From Misgurnus anguillicaudatus (taxonomy: Eukaryota > Chordata > Actinopteri > Cypriniformes > Cobitidae), in assembly GCF_027580225.2 (NCBI RefSeq), contig NC_073346.2, positions 1,941,001 through 2,005,000 on the forward strand: a stretch of DNA of 64,000 bases, given 5' to 3'. Positions 11,489-24,672 of this stretch are shown here, in pieces. The notes beneath the pieces are model-generated. The model saw only the letters and a program-made list of their open reading frames with translations. It was not told the origin of the DNA and did not search any database. Position 1 is the first letter of the stretch, and each line of letters begins with the position of its first letter. A program made the translations under genes and the position numbers.

Positions 11489-11975
11489 AGGAATATTCCA
11501 CTTTCATAAAAAACTTATAATTTACTCACCCCTATATCATCCAAGATGTTTGTCTTTCTTTCTTCAGTCGAGAAAAAAATAAGTTTTTAGAGGAAAACAT
11601 TCTAGGAATTTTCTCCATATAATGGAATTTATTGGACCTCAACAGTTTACAGTTTCAATGCAGCTAAAAAGGGCTCTAAACGATCCAAACTGAGGCATAA
11701 GGGCATGGCCGTAGCACCATTGCGTTACGTTATAAGGTCACGTGTTGCATATGTGAAACATACACTTGCGGACCATTTTAATTTAAACAATAATCTGACA
11801 TAATGACATCAATTAGTATCATTCCCCATACAACAAAGTCGAAATGGTCCTCTTTCTCCAAAAAAATTCTTAATTTCTTCTCCACTAAACAAAGAAAGAC
11901 ATAAACATCTTGAATTATATGGGGGTGAGTAAATTATCTTGGATTTTTCTGAAGTTTTTCTAACTTTGGAATTTT
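11489..11975. repeat. TTAA-type foldback MITE
   Basis: Starts after TTAA (11485-11488) with AGGAATATTCCACTTTC. It contains ATTTACTCACCCCTAT on the left and its inverted counterpart ATGGGGGTGAGTAAATTA near 11919-11937. The right end (TTGGAATTTTAAA) is diverged. It belongs to the same broad group as the elements at 46330 and 54439. Confidence 0.7.
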
Positions 11976-13031
11976 AAATTAAAAATGTATATATATTAAA
12001 GGGTTAAATGATGTTAAAACATCACCACACATTCAGAATCTCCTAAATCTCTTTGTTCAGTGCTATTCAGTGTTGGGCAGAGGCCTGTTTTGATGAAAGA
12101 AAACCTCTGTAATGAGAGGAAAAAGCAGATCAAAGCCAGAGATTTGAGGCCTGTTGCACACTGTCCCCATGGTGCTTGGTAAGCATCCCTATCAAATATG
12201 CTCAAAGAATATGCTGGAGTTAAAGCCATAAACCCCAAAGCCCTGGAGGCCTGGCCTATGAGAGCGAGCAGAGATCTTTTGTGTTAAGAGTGGTTGAGCA
12301 GAGCGGGGTGCAGGTTTGTGTTGGGGCCCTGTACACACATGAGAGAGCTTTCTGAAAGCACATTAGACTCAGATTGGAGGGGAATAGCAAGAAAAAGACC
12401 AAGATCTTACAGTGGGTGTTCTTATCTATCCACAATAAAAAAGGTTTTGACTCTTCTTCTGTGTTATCTCATCACGTCCAACTCTATTCAACAGTAATTG
12501 AGTCATCCACTGCTGTTCTTTATGGTGTAGGATTAGACTTATTGTCTCTAAATTATTATTAGCAATGAGATTTTTACATTTTTAGAGGAAATGTAAACGA
12601 TGCTTATCTGCTGGCAATGTGGTATCAATGCCAAAGAGCTGAATACTGTAATACAACAATTTTCCAATTATTATAATCAATATTAATTATAAAATAATCC
12701 TTCTACAAATAATCTATTGTATTGTTTATGGGTCCATCTTAACTTCAGCGATTAAGTCTGCCTGTTTCCCATAGTGTCTCATCCATTACTTCCTGCTAAC
12801 GGTAAACTGTTGGGAAAGTCTTTGTGTGACTGTGCTTCTTTATCCTGAGTCTGCATCTCAAATGAGCCTTGCACACACAACCTGCAAACAGAGCGATGAT
12901 GTAGAAGGGTTAGGGGTTACAGCACAGCGTGCTCGCCACTTTTCTGTGTAAAGTCTTTTATGACGGGGGCAAACATCAGCTTCCCCCCACTAGTTCAGTG
13001 CTGCTCACAGAAACAGACTCCCAAACTTTAA
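11976..13031. other. Unique-looking non-coding sequence
   Basis: Moderate GC and no repeat ends. Short open frames exist on both strands but none shows a protein family pattern, and no splice-framed exon stands out. Confidence 0.4.
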
Positions 13032-13182
13032 GGGGCGGTTTCCCGGACAGGGATCAGACTAGTCCTAGACTAAAATACATGTAAGAGCTGTTTTTAGAAA
13101 GGGATGTTTGTTAAAACTAGTTATATTTCCTAATTAAGGCCTAGTCCTGGCTTAAGATAAACCCTGTCCAGGAAACCACCCC
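13032..13182. repeat. Short palindromic MITE
   Basis: About 150 bp with inverted ends GGGGCGGTTTCCCGGACAGG and CCTGTCCAGGAAACCACCCC, and further pairing inside (ACTAGTCCTAG with CTAGTCCTGG). A TTAA lies on the left (13028-13031); the right flank reads TAAA. Confidence 0.8.
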
Positions 13183-13413
13183 TAAATGTGCAGCAGTGTT
13201 GGAGAAGCTATAATAACAATAAAACACACTCTGTAGAACAATTTTTCCGATTAGTACTGTAGAAACATGGCGTGAAATGACGACTTCCATGTAAGTGGAC
13301 CCGCGTGTATGTAGATAAAAACAGCTCATTCTAAGGTAATAAAAACTACACAGTTCATTATGAAAGGTCTTTATACATTTCTGTCATTTCTGTCAAGAGA
13401 TCCTTTTAAAAGT

Positions 13414-14888
13414 TACAGTGAGGAAAATAAGTATTTGAACACCCTGCTATTTTGCAAGTTCTCCCACTTAGAAATCATGGAGGGGTCTGAAATTGTCATC
13501 GTGGGTGAATGTTCACTGTGAGAGACATAATCTAAAAAAAATCCAGAAATGACAATGTATGATTTTTTAACTTTTTATTTGTATGATACAGTTGCAAATA
13601 AGTATTTGGTCCCTCAAAGACCTGTTAGTCTGCCTTTAAAATGTCCACCTCCGCTCTATTTATTATCCTACATTAGATGCATCTGTTTGAGGTTGTTAGC
13701 TGCATAAAGACACCTGTCTACCCCATACAATCAGTAAGAATCCAACTTCTAACATGGCCAAGACCAAAGAGCTGTCCAAAGACACTAGAGACAAAATTGT
13801 ACACCTCCACAAGGCTGGAAAGGGCTACAGGGAAATTGCCAAGCAGCTTGGTGAAAAAAGGTCCATTGTTGGAGCAATCATTAGAAAATGAAAGAAGCTA
13901 AACATGATTGGCAATCTCCCTCGGACTGGGGCTCCATGCAAGATCTCACCTTGTGGGGTCTCAATGATCCTAAGAAAGGTGAGAAATCAGGCCAGAACTA
14001 CACGGGAGGAGCTGGTCAATGACCTGAAAAGAGCTGGGGCCACCGTTTCTAAGTTTACTGTTGATAATACACTAAGACGTCATGGTTTGAAATCATGCAT
14101 GGCACCGAAGGTTCCCCTGCTTAAACCAGCACATGTCCAGGCCGGTCTTAGGTTTCCCAATGACCATTTGGATGATCCAGAGGAGTCATGGGAGAAAGTC
14201 ATGTGGTCAGATGAGACCAAAATATAACTTTTGGTCATAATTCCTTTAAAAGTGTTTGGAGGAAGAAGAATGATGAGTACCATCCCAAGAACACCATCCC
14301 TACTGTGAAGCATGGGGGTGCTAGCATCATGCTTTGGGTGTGTTTTTCTGCACATGGGACAGGGTGACTGCACTGTATTAACGAGAGGATGACTGGGGCC
14401 ATGTATTGCGAGATTTTGGGGAACAACCTCCTTCCCTCAGTTAGAGCATTGATGGGTTGAGGCTGGGTCTTCCAACACTACAATGACCCGAAGCACACAG
14501 CCAGGATAACCAAGAAGTGGCTCTGTAAGAACATATCAGGGTTCTGGCGTGGCCTAGCCAGTCTCCAGACCTAAACTTAATAGAGAATCTTTGGAGGGAG
14601 CTCAAACTCCGTGTTTCTCAGCGACAGGCCAGAAACGTGACTGATCTAGAGAAGATCTGTGTGGAGGAGTGGGCCAAAATCCCTCCTGCAGTGTGTGCAA
14701 ACCTGGTGAAAAACTACAGGAAACGTTTGACCTCTGTAATTGCAAACAAAGGCTACTGTACCAAATTGACTTTCTCAGGTGTTCAAATACGTATTTGCAG
14801 CTGTTTCATACAAAGAAATAGTTAAAATCATACATTGTGATTTCTGGATTTTTTTTAGATTATGTCTCTCACAGTGGACATGCACTGT
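13414..14888 (+). mobile_element. Tc1/mariner-like transposon 2, right end truncated
   Basis: The left terminal repeat begins TACAGTGAGGAAAATAAGTA at 13414 and contains GTGAGAGACATAATCTAAAA. The inverted match to this (TTTTTTTAGATTATGTCTCTCAC) is at about 14850-14875. The outer part of the right terminal repeat is missing: the match stops at about 14888. Between them lies a transposase pseudogene. Loss of one end means the copy can no longer move. Confidence 0.9.
13754..14770 (+). pseudogene. Tc1-like transposase pseudogene 2
   Basis: The original ATG is at 13754 ([20 protein letters not shown], then [17 protein letters not shown]), the paired-like helix-turn-helix DNA-binding region. A TGA at about 13889 interrupts it. 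The frame goes on at 13904-14227 with [13 protein letters not shown] (hook), [14 protein letters not shown] and MWSDETKI, which holds the first catalytic Asp. Later parts are shifted: [13 protein letters not shown] sequence around 14550 and [14 protein letters not shown] at 14640-14680. Length and order match a full Tc1 transposase of about 340 residues; stops and frameshifts kill it. Confidence 0.88.
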
Positions 14889-16448
14889 GACACATTAAAC
14901 AGTTTTATTTGGATTTCAATTAAGCACACATTTAAAGTGAGAGATGCAGGGCATGTGACTTGTTGCCTTAGGGGCATGTCATTTTGCTCACATCAAATTA
15001 GTCCAATATCAGTTTGCAATCTCACAAATCCTCCAGAGCAGGTTAGCTGTGTAAGATTAAGTTACCATGGTGATGAACACCGCTAAAACAGGCCTCTGAG
15101 CTCATTTGGCAAACAGATGTCTGAAAATTAATGGTGACAAGATGTTGTTTGGACACAACCTCCACACCTGTGTCAATTACAGTCGGGAGTTTTTGATATA
15201 ACTCTATTAGCGTGACAGAACAGAACAGTAAACGTACATTAATTACAATAAAATACATAAACATGCTATATAACTAATTCACACAATATAGATTTAACAA
15301 CATTTGAGATGTTTGTACAATAAGTGATGTAGTGTGTTGTCGTGCTGCACCACTATACAAAAACAGCAGCTTGCTTGCCAAAGCTATGAAAAACACATTT
15401 TCTAAGATGTAGTTTTTAAACATGTATTTAGGTTAGTAAAGTTTCTACTTTTAGTAGCACAACGGCTGACTTTGAACATAAAAGGGTTGGAGTGAAGCTC
15501 GAAGCTCATCTGGCAGATTTCTGAATCAAGCAATTAATGGAGACAACCCATTAATTTGGGCAGAACCTCTACACCTGGGTCAATTACGGCTTCCCGTGAA
15601 CTATGCCAAAATAAGATATGCTTGTTTTTTGAGTAATGCCAAACGTTTCTGATGTAAATTGAAAGCTTTACATTGGTATTTTATACATATGCAGCCATGA
15701 AAAACAATCTCACCAGATCAATAAATACCTCACATATAAGTATAGCTATATGCATATACACTAAAATGGCATGAAAGTGTATATAATTTTGATCATTAAT
15801 ATATTTGTATATGTTCCAAAACAAATCTTAACCATGGAAAATAAAATTGAAACTTTTATCTGTAGATATTAAATTGTTTATGTGAAATAAAATAAACTGC
15901 TTTTAAAAAGTAAAATGATCAAGACCCATGTGGTAAGTTTCTTATTTCATCATGATGAATTATCATGCGATGGTGGTCCAATTTCCAGTATCCCAGTAAA
16001 GGCCAGCAGGGAAGCCCTTCACTTTCTGTGACCTGGGTCTCTTCTGGGAAGTGACTGCTATGATGACACATGGATGTGTTTGGCGAAAGGCACTTTGATA
16101 TTTCTTGATGTAAATGTTCATAAATCATAAGGCAGAGCTCACGGATGATCCTCACCAACAGAGTGTCCACTGAGGTGCTAATTATATACTGCAGGAGCCA
16201 TTGGAGTGTTATTTGATTTGAAAGGACAGAGATGGTGGGGGAGGACAACGAGCCTGTAGGATTAATCCACTTATGTGCTCTCTGGGTATTTAGACACAGG
16301 GGAGCAGTGATCAAATTTGGCCACATGTGCAACCCATTTGGCATTACGCTGATTCATCTGGTACTCTCTGAACATACAAACCACATTCATCCAACATATG
16401 AAGCAGCCTATCAGGGAAAAAAAATTGTACAGTTTTAGGTGTAAATGT
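14889..16448. other. Non-coding; possible conserved element at 15950-16420
   Basis: No gene recognised. The part 15950-16420 is less AT-rich than its surroundings, has no repeat ends and keeps open frames on both strands (15919-16344 minus, 16232-16438 plus) without any protein family pattern. It could be a conserved non-coding element; this is inference only. Confidence 0.35.
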
Positions 16449-16832
16449 TACATTGTAAAAAATTTGCTGTAGTTATGCAGCTGTTTGCCATTAAATTTAC
16501 TGCAGATTTAAATATATGTTTTTACTGGCAACAGTTTGTTCAAAATTAAATGAACATTAAAAAGTATTTTTCTTTACAGAATAAAACTATAAAAGAATAG
16601 CATCATGCAAAGCATTCTGGAAGAAATCCTCATCAACCTTTTTCAGTTTTTTGGTTCCCAGAATGCTTTGCATGAGTCCGTTTTAGTTTTATTCTGTAAA
16701 GACTTGTTAATGTTAAATGTTCATTTAACTTAAAATGTTGACAAAAAATAACATACATTTAAATCTACAGTAAGTTATTGGCAAACAGCTGCCGGTAATA
16801 CTGTCATTTCTACAGAATTGTTTTACAATGTA
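16449..16832. repeat. Foldback MITE with ACATTGTAAAA ends
   Basis: The ends TACATTGTAAAA and TTTTACAATGTA are inverted. The arms carry further pairs: GCAGCTGTTTGCC with GGCAAACAGCTGC, TTTACAGAATAAAACTA with TAGTTTTATTCTGTAAA, and CATGCAAAGCATTCTGG with CCAGAATGCTTTGCATG. Almost the whole unit folds into one hairpin. Confidence 0.88.
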
Positions 16833-18286
16833 CGATAGGAGGTATAAGAGATGTCTCACAGTTAAATATATGGACATTAATGTGGTGAGCACATGTGAGG
16901 ACCATGTGTCTCTGTTAAAATGGGAATCTTATGACAAGAGCACCATCAGGACAAAACATGGACATAAGAGAGATTTGATTTTTATCTTTGATACAAATTA
17001 AAGCTATACGGTTGATAATAAACTAATCATCAACATCTTGATATGCAGATAAAATCATTATCCAAGACGAAAAAAAACATGTAGCTGATTTAAAATCACA
17101 TTTGCAAGGTTTCAAACTACCGTATAAAATATATCATGTGTATGTAAATAGATCAAACATTGACAGTCTCATACTGATGCTTCACTACATTGGATATCAA
17201 GTCTCTATTAGAAGCATAACTCAAGCAGACATTGATGGTCCATCTCTGTTTAAGAGCCTGGTCAGGTTAAATAACTTGACCTCGTGGGATCACACAACTT
17301 TCCCAGGACAGTCAGGGTGACAGGCATTGTGTTGTTTCTTTTTTACTTCATCTCCTCCTTTTGTCTGTTTTATTTTCCTGCCTGTTTCAATGGGGGGATG
17401 GGCTGGGGTTAATAATTTAAGTGCTGTGGTTAGTGTAGTGGACCTGTCATCCCCTCTTCTGTAGGTCCTTTTTTGAATCAGAAGGACACAAATGGATGTG
17501 TGCACTCTCTTCTGTGCACTTTCATTTGCTTGCCCTACTCATCCCCATCCCTGTTTTTTTGGGAAGCCTCCCTTTCACAGCGCTACCCTTCGGGTCTGGT
17601 GGGCGTGGCCTTCCTGTTATCGTGGGTGGTTTCCACTTTGATGCCTCATGCTGCTCCAGCTCATTACGCTCAAGGTCAAGGATTTCAATGCCTCTCTCAC
17701 ATTCTCACACGTTCTGTGCTCTATGATCATTTACACTGATGGGTATTTTTTTTAATATGCTGGGTATTTTATCTGAATCATACTGTTTATATTGTTTACA
17801 CCGCAAGGAACAATACAATACGTTTGTGAGAGAAAATGATACATAGTTTCAGCATATTTAGCGATCGATACCGAAGTCCCTTTAGGGAAATCACACCACT
17901 AGGCGGCCATTTTTACAATGTCTCCGTGCAGTTATATCAGTCATGTAAGACTAAAGTCCTATCTACTTGAATTGGAAAAGACAGATATCCCGTGCTAAAA
18001 TCACTATTTAAATTTATTTAAAAACTTAACACAAAAACTGCCATCAAATATACAATAGCTTTTATTTCTTAAACTCATACTCAAAAAAATAGATACATTT
18101 CATGGGTGTTTCAGCTACTGTGTATACGCACAGGTTGGCAAGAGTATCGCGACTCTTTATAGAGCCCCTCCCCCAGGGAATTGTCAGTCTTTATCGATTG
18201 ATGATTGGTTCTTTTAACTGGAAGGTGACTTTATTGAGCGTTACATACTCATAGTAAAAAAAGTGCTCAATCTTGTTATATTCTAT
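16833..18286. other. Non-coding; probable unclassified repeat at 17862-18283
   Basis: No gene recognised. The stretch 17862-18283 (CCGAAGTCCCTTTAGGGAAA, CACCACTAGGCGGCCATTTT) has the look of a dispersed repeat, but I could not find its ends. Open frames at 17473-17739 lack family patterns. Confidence 0.35.
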
Positions 18287-18884
18287 AGCTGTGTTCCAAT
18301 TCGAAGGCTGGATCCTTTAAAGGTCTCGGTCTTTCAAGGATGCAGAAGTCCACAAAGAGAACTGAAATGAGACGGTCTAGCTGCTGTGTCCTCTCACCGC
18401 ATCTGTCACTGGGTCAGCAGAGATGTAACTGACTTTTTGAGTAAACATGGAACCTGAAGAAAATGTAGATTAAACTAACCAACAGTATATCAAATTAAAC
18501 AACCTTAGAAATATGCAAAAGTAAAACACAACATAAACAGTATTGCAGAAATAATGTTAACACAAAACATAACTTATACTAAAACCGTGAAAAGGACCAT
18601 TTTTCTGCACACTTTTATTTAACAAAGGTTTCAAATGTGTATTTTAAAATATATATAAATTATATTCAGGCGTTACAGACGTGCAATACATCTAAGGAAA
18701 GCCTAGACTGAAGGAACCATGCGTATCTTTCGCAGCTCGAGGAAATAAAGACGCATTTTAAGGCTGCATTTTAGGTATCCTTTGAATTGGGACGGCCTTA
18801 CTAGCCTTCAGTTGAGCTTCTGTGACCCAGTTGGTCTTGGAATGCCGTCTTCGGATGTCCCAGCCTTCAAATTGGGACACAGCT
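18287..18884. repeat. DNA transposon remnant with AGCTGTGTTCC ends
   Basis: The ends AGCTGTGTTCCAATTCGAAG and CTTCAAATTGGGACACAGCT are inverted copies with few mismatches (about 28 bp). The interior of about 540 bp has no recognisable transposase. A non-autonomous copy. Confidence 0.8.
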
Positions 18885-19034
18885 AATATCTTTGTGATGC
18901 ATAGAGTATCCATAACAAGAAAAAGTAATTTTCAATATGGTGGCGAGTTTATAATGTTGAATCGGTTTGGTTCTTGCATGTCATATGATTAAATACACAT
19001 AAAATAACGAGTCTTGAAAACCAGTGGGATTTAA

Positions 19035-20093
19035 AGTTATAGTTCACCACAAAAATATAATTTTATCTTAAATCACTTACTCCTATGTCATTCTTAACCA
19101 TCAAGTGCTCCGATTGTCTTCAAAACACATTTGTAAATATTTTTTATTAAAACTGGTAGGCTTCTGTCTGTCCCATTGACTTCAGTTATTTTCATAATTC
19201 TTTTCCCCAGAAAAGAATGAAAGACTTCGCAAAAAAGGTCCATGTTCCATCAGTAGTTCAATACTAATATCATGAAGCGACAAGAACTTTTTTCGAACGC
19301 AAAACAAACAATTTTATTCAACAATTTGTTCGTTCACGAGCAGACTACACTCTCAGAAATAAAGGTACAAAACTGTCACTGGGGCTGTACCCTTTCAAAA
19401 AGTACAGCTTTGCACCTAATGATTTCATTTTAGTACCTCAGATGTACATACTGGGACCAAAGAGAGCTTATTAGTACCTCAAAAATACATATTAGTATCT
19501 CAAAGGTACATATTGGTACTAAATGTTTACATATCTGTACCTAATGGTCCATACAATTACCTTTCTAAAGGGTGCTGCCCCACTTTAACAATGTAGGTCC
19601 TTAAGGTACGATAATCTACCCAAAATTGTATTCTGTTTTGTATTCCTGTAAAGGTACCAAACGGAAACTTACAGCCCCAGTGACAGAAAAGTACAGTTTT
19701 GTGCCTTTACTTCTGACAGTGTAGGGTGCATGCTGCTGACGTCACCCGCTGACATAGTTGCCAATGTTTTTGTTTTTTACCACATTTTTATTCAAGCCAT
19801 TATGCAAACAATGTAATCAATACTTAAAAAGCCTGTTTAAATGCACAAATTACTTGCCAGCGTATTGTGTGTCTGTACGCCTGCAACTACGTCAGCAGGT
19901 GACGCTAGCAACATCCACCGTAGTCCGCTCATAAACGCTCAGTGAACAACCAAGAATGAGAACAAAATGTTGAATAAAATTGTCAGTTTTGTTTTATATG
20001 CGCACAAAAGTGTTCTCGTCGATCATAACATTATTATTGAACAACAGAGTGGTGATTTATGATAAAATTATCATTTTGTGGTGAAGTATATCT
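19035..20093. repeat. TTAA-type foldback element, host of a nested MITE
   Basis: Flanked by TTAA (19031-19034 and 20094-20097) with ends AGTTATAGTTCACCACAAAA and TTTTGTGGTGAAGTATATCT. The inner arms also pair (for example ATTTTATTCAACA at about 19310 with TGTTGAATAAAAT at about 19970). It was split by the element at 19346-19733. Confidence 0.8.
19346..19733. repeat. MITE with TACACTCTCAGAA ends, nested
   Basis: Inverted ends: TACACTCTCAGAAATAAAGG with CCTTTACTTCTGACAGTGTA, then GTACAAAACTGTCACTGGGG with CCCCAGTGACAGAAAAGTAC. The interior has repeated TAGTACCTCA and GGTACATA words. A shorter relative lies in an intron at 36800-36997. Confidence 0.85.
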
Positions 20094-21550
20094 TTAATGT
20101 TATCATTGTGCCATCGTATTTTGACCTACAAAGCAGATCTATGTGTTGCTATGGATTTGGCAAAAAAATGCATAAAAAAGTGCGAAAAAATTCTACGTCT
20201 AGTTTAGTGAACTATTCTTTTACGCTATACTTAAAAGGACGATAAAAAGACACATTCGAAAATGCTTTTAAAACATGTTTTTACAATAATATTCAACTGG
20301 TGCCAAGGTGATACTGAATGGATAGGTAAAGTCAATTGTTCTCATGGTAACACGGCATTAACTTTAAACAACATGCACTGAGTTTGCGCTGACATTCATA
20401 CACTTTTCTAGGTGTGCCACATATACTAGAGTGTCAAAATTCTAACCACTGTATGTAAACTGATTTAATGGCACCTAAAGGACTTCAGTTCTTTCCCCCC
20501 ATATCCTGTTCTATTGAAGAACTGGAAGTCTTTTCTTGTGTGGGATAAAGGACAAACCCAAGTAACAGTGCAGGCATTGGGAAGAGGAGCCTTTTTGTTT
20601 GAAAAAGAATAGGGGGAGGGGTGTGTGCTACACACCTGAGCCTTTCCTCAGGCCTGAATGCACCTGCTTTTTACTTGTCTACAATCTCCCATTCTTTACT
20701 CATGGGAACCAATCAGATCCAACACTTAGACATAGCAATGATAGGACTTTCGTTTTTTTTTAGCTAGCAATAATTCTGAAAATAATTGAAAACTCCCAAG
20801 AAACTTATACAGACACCTTGGAGTCTGTCTTCCGTGCTGATTTCTTTGTTGTTCTTTGTTTGTTTGGAAAGTTTGGGTTTAGAAGTGACTTAAAAGTAAT
20901 CAGAGATGTCTTACAGTAATTAGTCTTCTTTGTGGCGGTGGCAAGAGCTGTGAATAGCGATGGGGGAGTTGTGTATGTGGGGATGCCTGAACCTCCTTTT
21001 GTGATACGCCTCGGTCTGCCCTGCACTTGCTGCGGAAAGGGAGGGAAAAACGAGAGGGTGCACAAGGGGCTGGAGGCAGCTGTCACTTAACATGTGAATG
21101 TTCGGGAGCAGCCTGGGGTCTTTAGAAAGCTTTTTTATCCTCCTCTTTTTCATTAGAAGCAGAGTTTGTGAGCCAAAAGAGGAGCTGGGGGAGGGGCTAA
21201 CACTAGGACGGGGTGCTTCCCTGTCTAAATGTCTGATACAAGAGAAACACAGGAGTTGGTACACCAGGCTGACGACTTATGGACCTACCTTAACTCCACC
21301 AAAACCACCGGATAGGAATATATAGTCTCTCTGACCTGGAAATGCGGACTTCTGAAACTGTTGGACTTCTGTGTCAGCTTCATCTCCCATCAGTTGCCTC
21401 ACTGAGGAATTCCTCTATCCGAGTGTGGACAACAAAGGCAATAGAGAGAGAAAGAATACCGCTTATGGGAGGGGGCAGCCGGAGGGAGAGCGGGACATTG
21501 TTTGCTTGTGACTGCGGGCGACGGAAAAGCATGGGTCATCTTGCCTAAAG

Positions 21551-21571
21551 TGTGTGTGTGTGTGTGTGTGT
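21551..21571. repeat. TG dinucleotide microsatellite
   Basis: About ten tandem TG units. Confidence 0.95.
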
Positions 21572-24500
21572 TGAAAACGGGATTTGTGAGCAAGCGAGGT
21601 CCTGGTTGAGCAAGTAAATGTGAAGGTTTGTGTATGTTTGTGTACGTATTTCCCGCTGGAAAAGAAGGCCCCTTAAAGGATGCTGAGGCAAGACAGTTTT
21701 TTTGTTCTCCTGTTTGAATGATGACAGAGGAACTAGTGGAATTGTTCGGTTAGCTGTTCGTCACAGGGGTAAGTATGCAATGCCGAGACCTCAACCGCCA
21801 CAACTGCCACTTCATTTAGCACACGGTGGGCTCATTCAAACTTTCTCAGTGAAACCGCCAACTGGATTGTGTGCAGCGAGTTAGTGTTGTCTAAACCACT
21901 CAGCTTTGACTGACACAGCTTGCAAGGATTTGGTTGTAATTGCTTAATTTGCTGGTGTTTGTGATTGCCTCTACTGTGCTGTGAGTATCAGTTCTTTAAT
22001 TCTTATATTCATTTGCTGCCTTCTGCTATGCATAACCATAAACCATCAAACAAAATCTAAAATATTTTAAATTTTGCCAAATTAAAAACCATTTTGATTT
22101 AACTTTTAAATTATCAACATATACCAAAGTAAAACATAATTTTGATTTAAGTACAAATGTGAAAAGTACATTTTTATGTGATATATGCATATAATGCATT
22201 TTTATATTTACATCATTTAGATGTAGGACACATTAATGTTAACAATGCCTTAATATGGCTCTCTTTGTTAATTAGAGAGACCACTATCATGATTACCTGA
22301 CAGATGATTTATGATTATTAGGAAATCCATAACAAGACACATGTCTCAAGAGACCTGCCACTCTCACTGCTTTTATTTACCAGTTAATCCACCAGCACAA
22401 TGTGGCTTGACACCATCAAACACCGTCTGTCTGCCATATTGAGGTCAGACTGGAGAACGGTATTATCATTGTGATCTATGATACTACCCATATCTGGCCA
22501 CTGATTTTTTTTGTACTTTTAACATATTTTAACTTTATTTCGAATATGATAAAATAATTTAGTTTGATTCAGTTGTTGTAAGCTTAAGTGATGTATTATT
22601 CATGATATATGGATTGTTGATGCACAAAGCTGTCTGTCAAAGTGGTTTATCTAGTTCACCAGGGCTCAGTGGCCCGTCTGTGACATTCTTCATAAATCAA
22701 TATCAAGGGTGGTCTTAAATCTGAGACCACATCAGAGTAAAGTGGAAGGCAGGATCAGATAAGACCTGATAATCCAATGGTGGATCTATCTGTATAATTA
22801 ATCATATGACCATATCATCATATATGTTTGAGAATGCCTTTGCTACTTTGTAAATACCATCAGGTTTGGATTAAATATTGCTTTTATCTTAATTTTTTAT
22901 TTTTTTCTATCTTTATAAATTATACAGCACTTAACCACTCTAATCACTTGGGGTTTTAAAGGGGCCAAATTATTTTTGTAAATTAATTAAATAGATTGAT
23001 ATGTATCTAATAAATAAGATACTCTAACAGGTCTTGCGCACATAGGCACCCATATTGTGTTTTGGAGGCCGGTAGTGGTGCTCAAACAAGGCTTCATGTT
23101 TAACTTAACCAGCAAGACTGTATTAATCAAACAGCATGCAGGTCGACCAGCTTAACATAAGTTCATAAGTTTTGGTAGTGAACACCATGGTTGTTGTGGT
23201 CCACTAGCTAGACAAGCATAGCAGAAACCAACATAAATCAGTCTGGTCTATTCAGTAGTTGACTTAGCTTGTTTAGAAGTCCATTTGTAGCAGATGGTTA
23301 TACCACACCTGAGTTAGATGCCACATCCTCAAATGTGTAAACATATGGATTCATGTGGCTTTTCTGATTTTGGTCACCCAACAGTCTTTTTTTGCTCCTC
23401 TAACATACAATTTATCAGAGCGGTAGGGCAGGCATGGGGTGGGTTAATATAATTAAAACTGATTTGAAGAGCTTTTGTCAATGATGATATTGTTTGATAT
23501 TGATTACCTTTATATACCCATTTTAGTTTTGAGCTTATTTGATTAACTCTTAAATGCATACTTTGAGTCTGTACCCAAGGAATCATTAGTTTTGTACTAT
23601 TTGGGCAGTTTAGAGATCCAATCGTGTTAGATAAACATCCGTGTCACTAAAGACCTGAATATGTAAGCCTTATTGTTCAAAGACAGTTTACTTCCCAATA
23701 CATCTGTATCACAAGAATGTAAATTATAAACCAGTCCATAAAGCATTTTAGAAAAAAAATTCCAAGCTCTGTGAGTCTCTTAAATGAATTCTAAAAAGAT
23801 CTTAATGACTTTGTGGTTGATCTGTTTGTTTCTATGACGAGACTCGGTCAAGACTTAGTACAGTATTGGCAATATTTCTTGTCTCATGCTGATGTCAACT
23901 TAGCATGTGGTCTTATCCACCCTGCTAGAATGTGGTCTGATATGAAGTCTTCTGCTCCAGTGATCTAGAAATCCATGTCTGGAGTCTGGAGCCAAATCCC
24001 TCAGCACCCATCATTAACATGCAGTGATCCAGAATGACCTGGAGTGACCCCAGATCACCTGTGCCAATTAACATACACTCTAATCTCCTCTCAGCAGAGC
24101 CCTGTTTATCTACACTAGCCTTTTCACAAACACAACTGCCAAACATATTGTCCCTTGTCCTGTTCAATGGGTCAAAATGTCATTGCAGTCTTTAAAAGTC
24201 ATGAAACCCCTATACAGTAGTAGCACAACTCAGTTCTTATTACTATAGCCCCATAGTGGCAAGCTATGAGTGGAAGCAGGAATGGGGAGAAAACACAAGA
24301 ACGGTCTACTAGGCATTGTTCAGATTTACTTGTCTTAGGTTTGTATTTAGTTGAAAAAAGAGTTTTCAGCATATTCAACCTTACATCTCTGAACAGAGAT
24401 GTACAATATAGACTAGAATGTGTTGTTGTGAATGTTCCGCTGCTGCTCTCAGGCATGTGGTCTCTGTTTGCCACTAAACCATGAACATGTGCACTAGAAA

Positions 24501-24666
24501 CACAGCTCATTCCTTTTTGGCAAGGAAATGAAGCAGAATTTCTATGCCTGTCATATTTGATCAGGACCTAAATGGTTTCCCAGGGCCATCCTGGGGGCAG
24601 TCTTGGCGGAGATCAGTATATCTGATTGCCAGGATGAACCGTGGGTATCCTGGAGGAGAGTGCCCT

Positions 24667-24672
24667 TATAAA
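24667..24672 (+). promoter_or_regulatory. Possible TATA box for the short spectraplakin transcript
   Basis: TATAAA about 400 bp upstream of the start codon at 25066. If used, the 5' UTR would be about 370 nt and would include a 66-codon upstream ORF (24847-25047). The acceptor-like site at 24985 is an alternative explanation for the 5' end. Weak evidence. Confidence 0.25.

Noticed and set aside
15919..16344. Minus-strand 141-codon open frame
   Set aside because: No recognisable domain, splice context or partner exon; kept only as a possible non-coding element.
20805..21264. Overlapping minus-strand frames of 93 and 114 codons
   Set aside because: Low-complexity Ser/Pro/Lys composition, no motif, and better explained by the GC-rich presumed 5' region.
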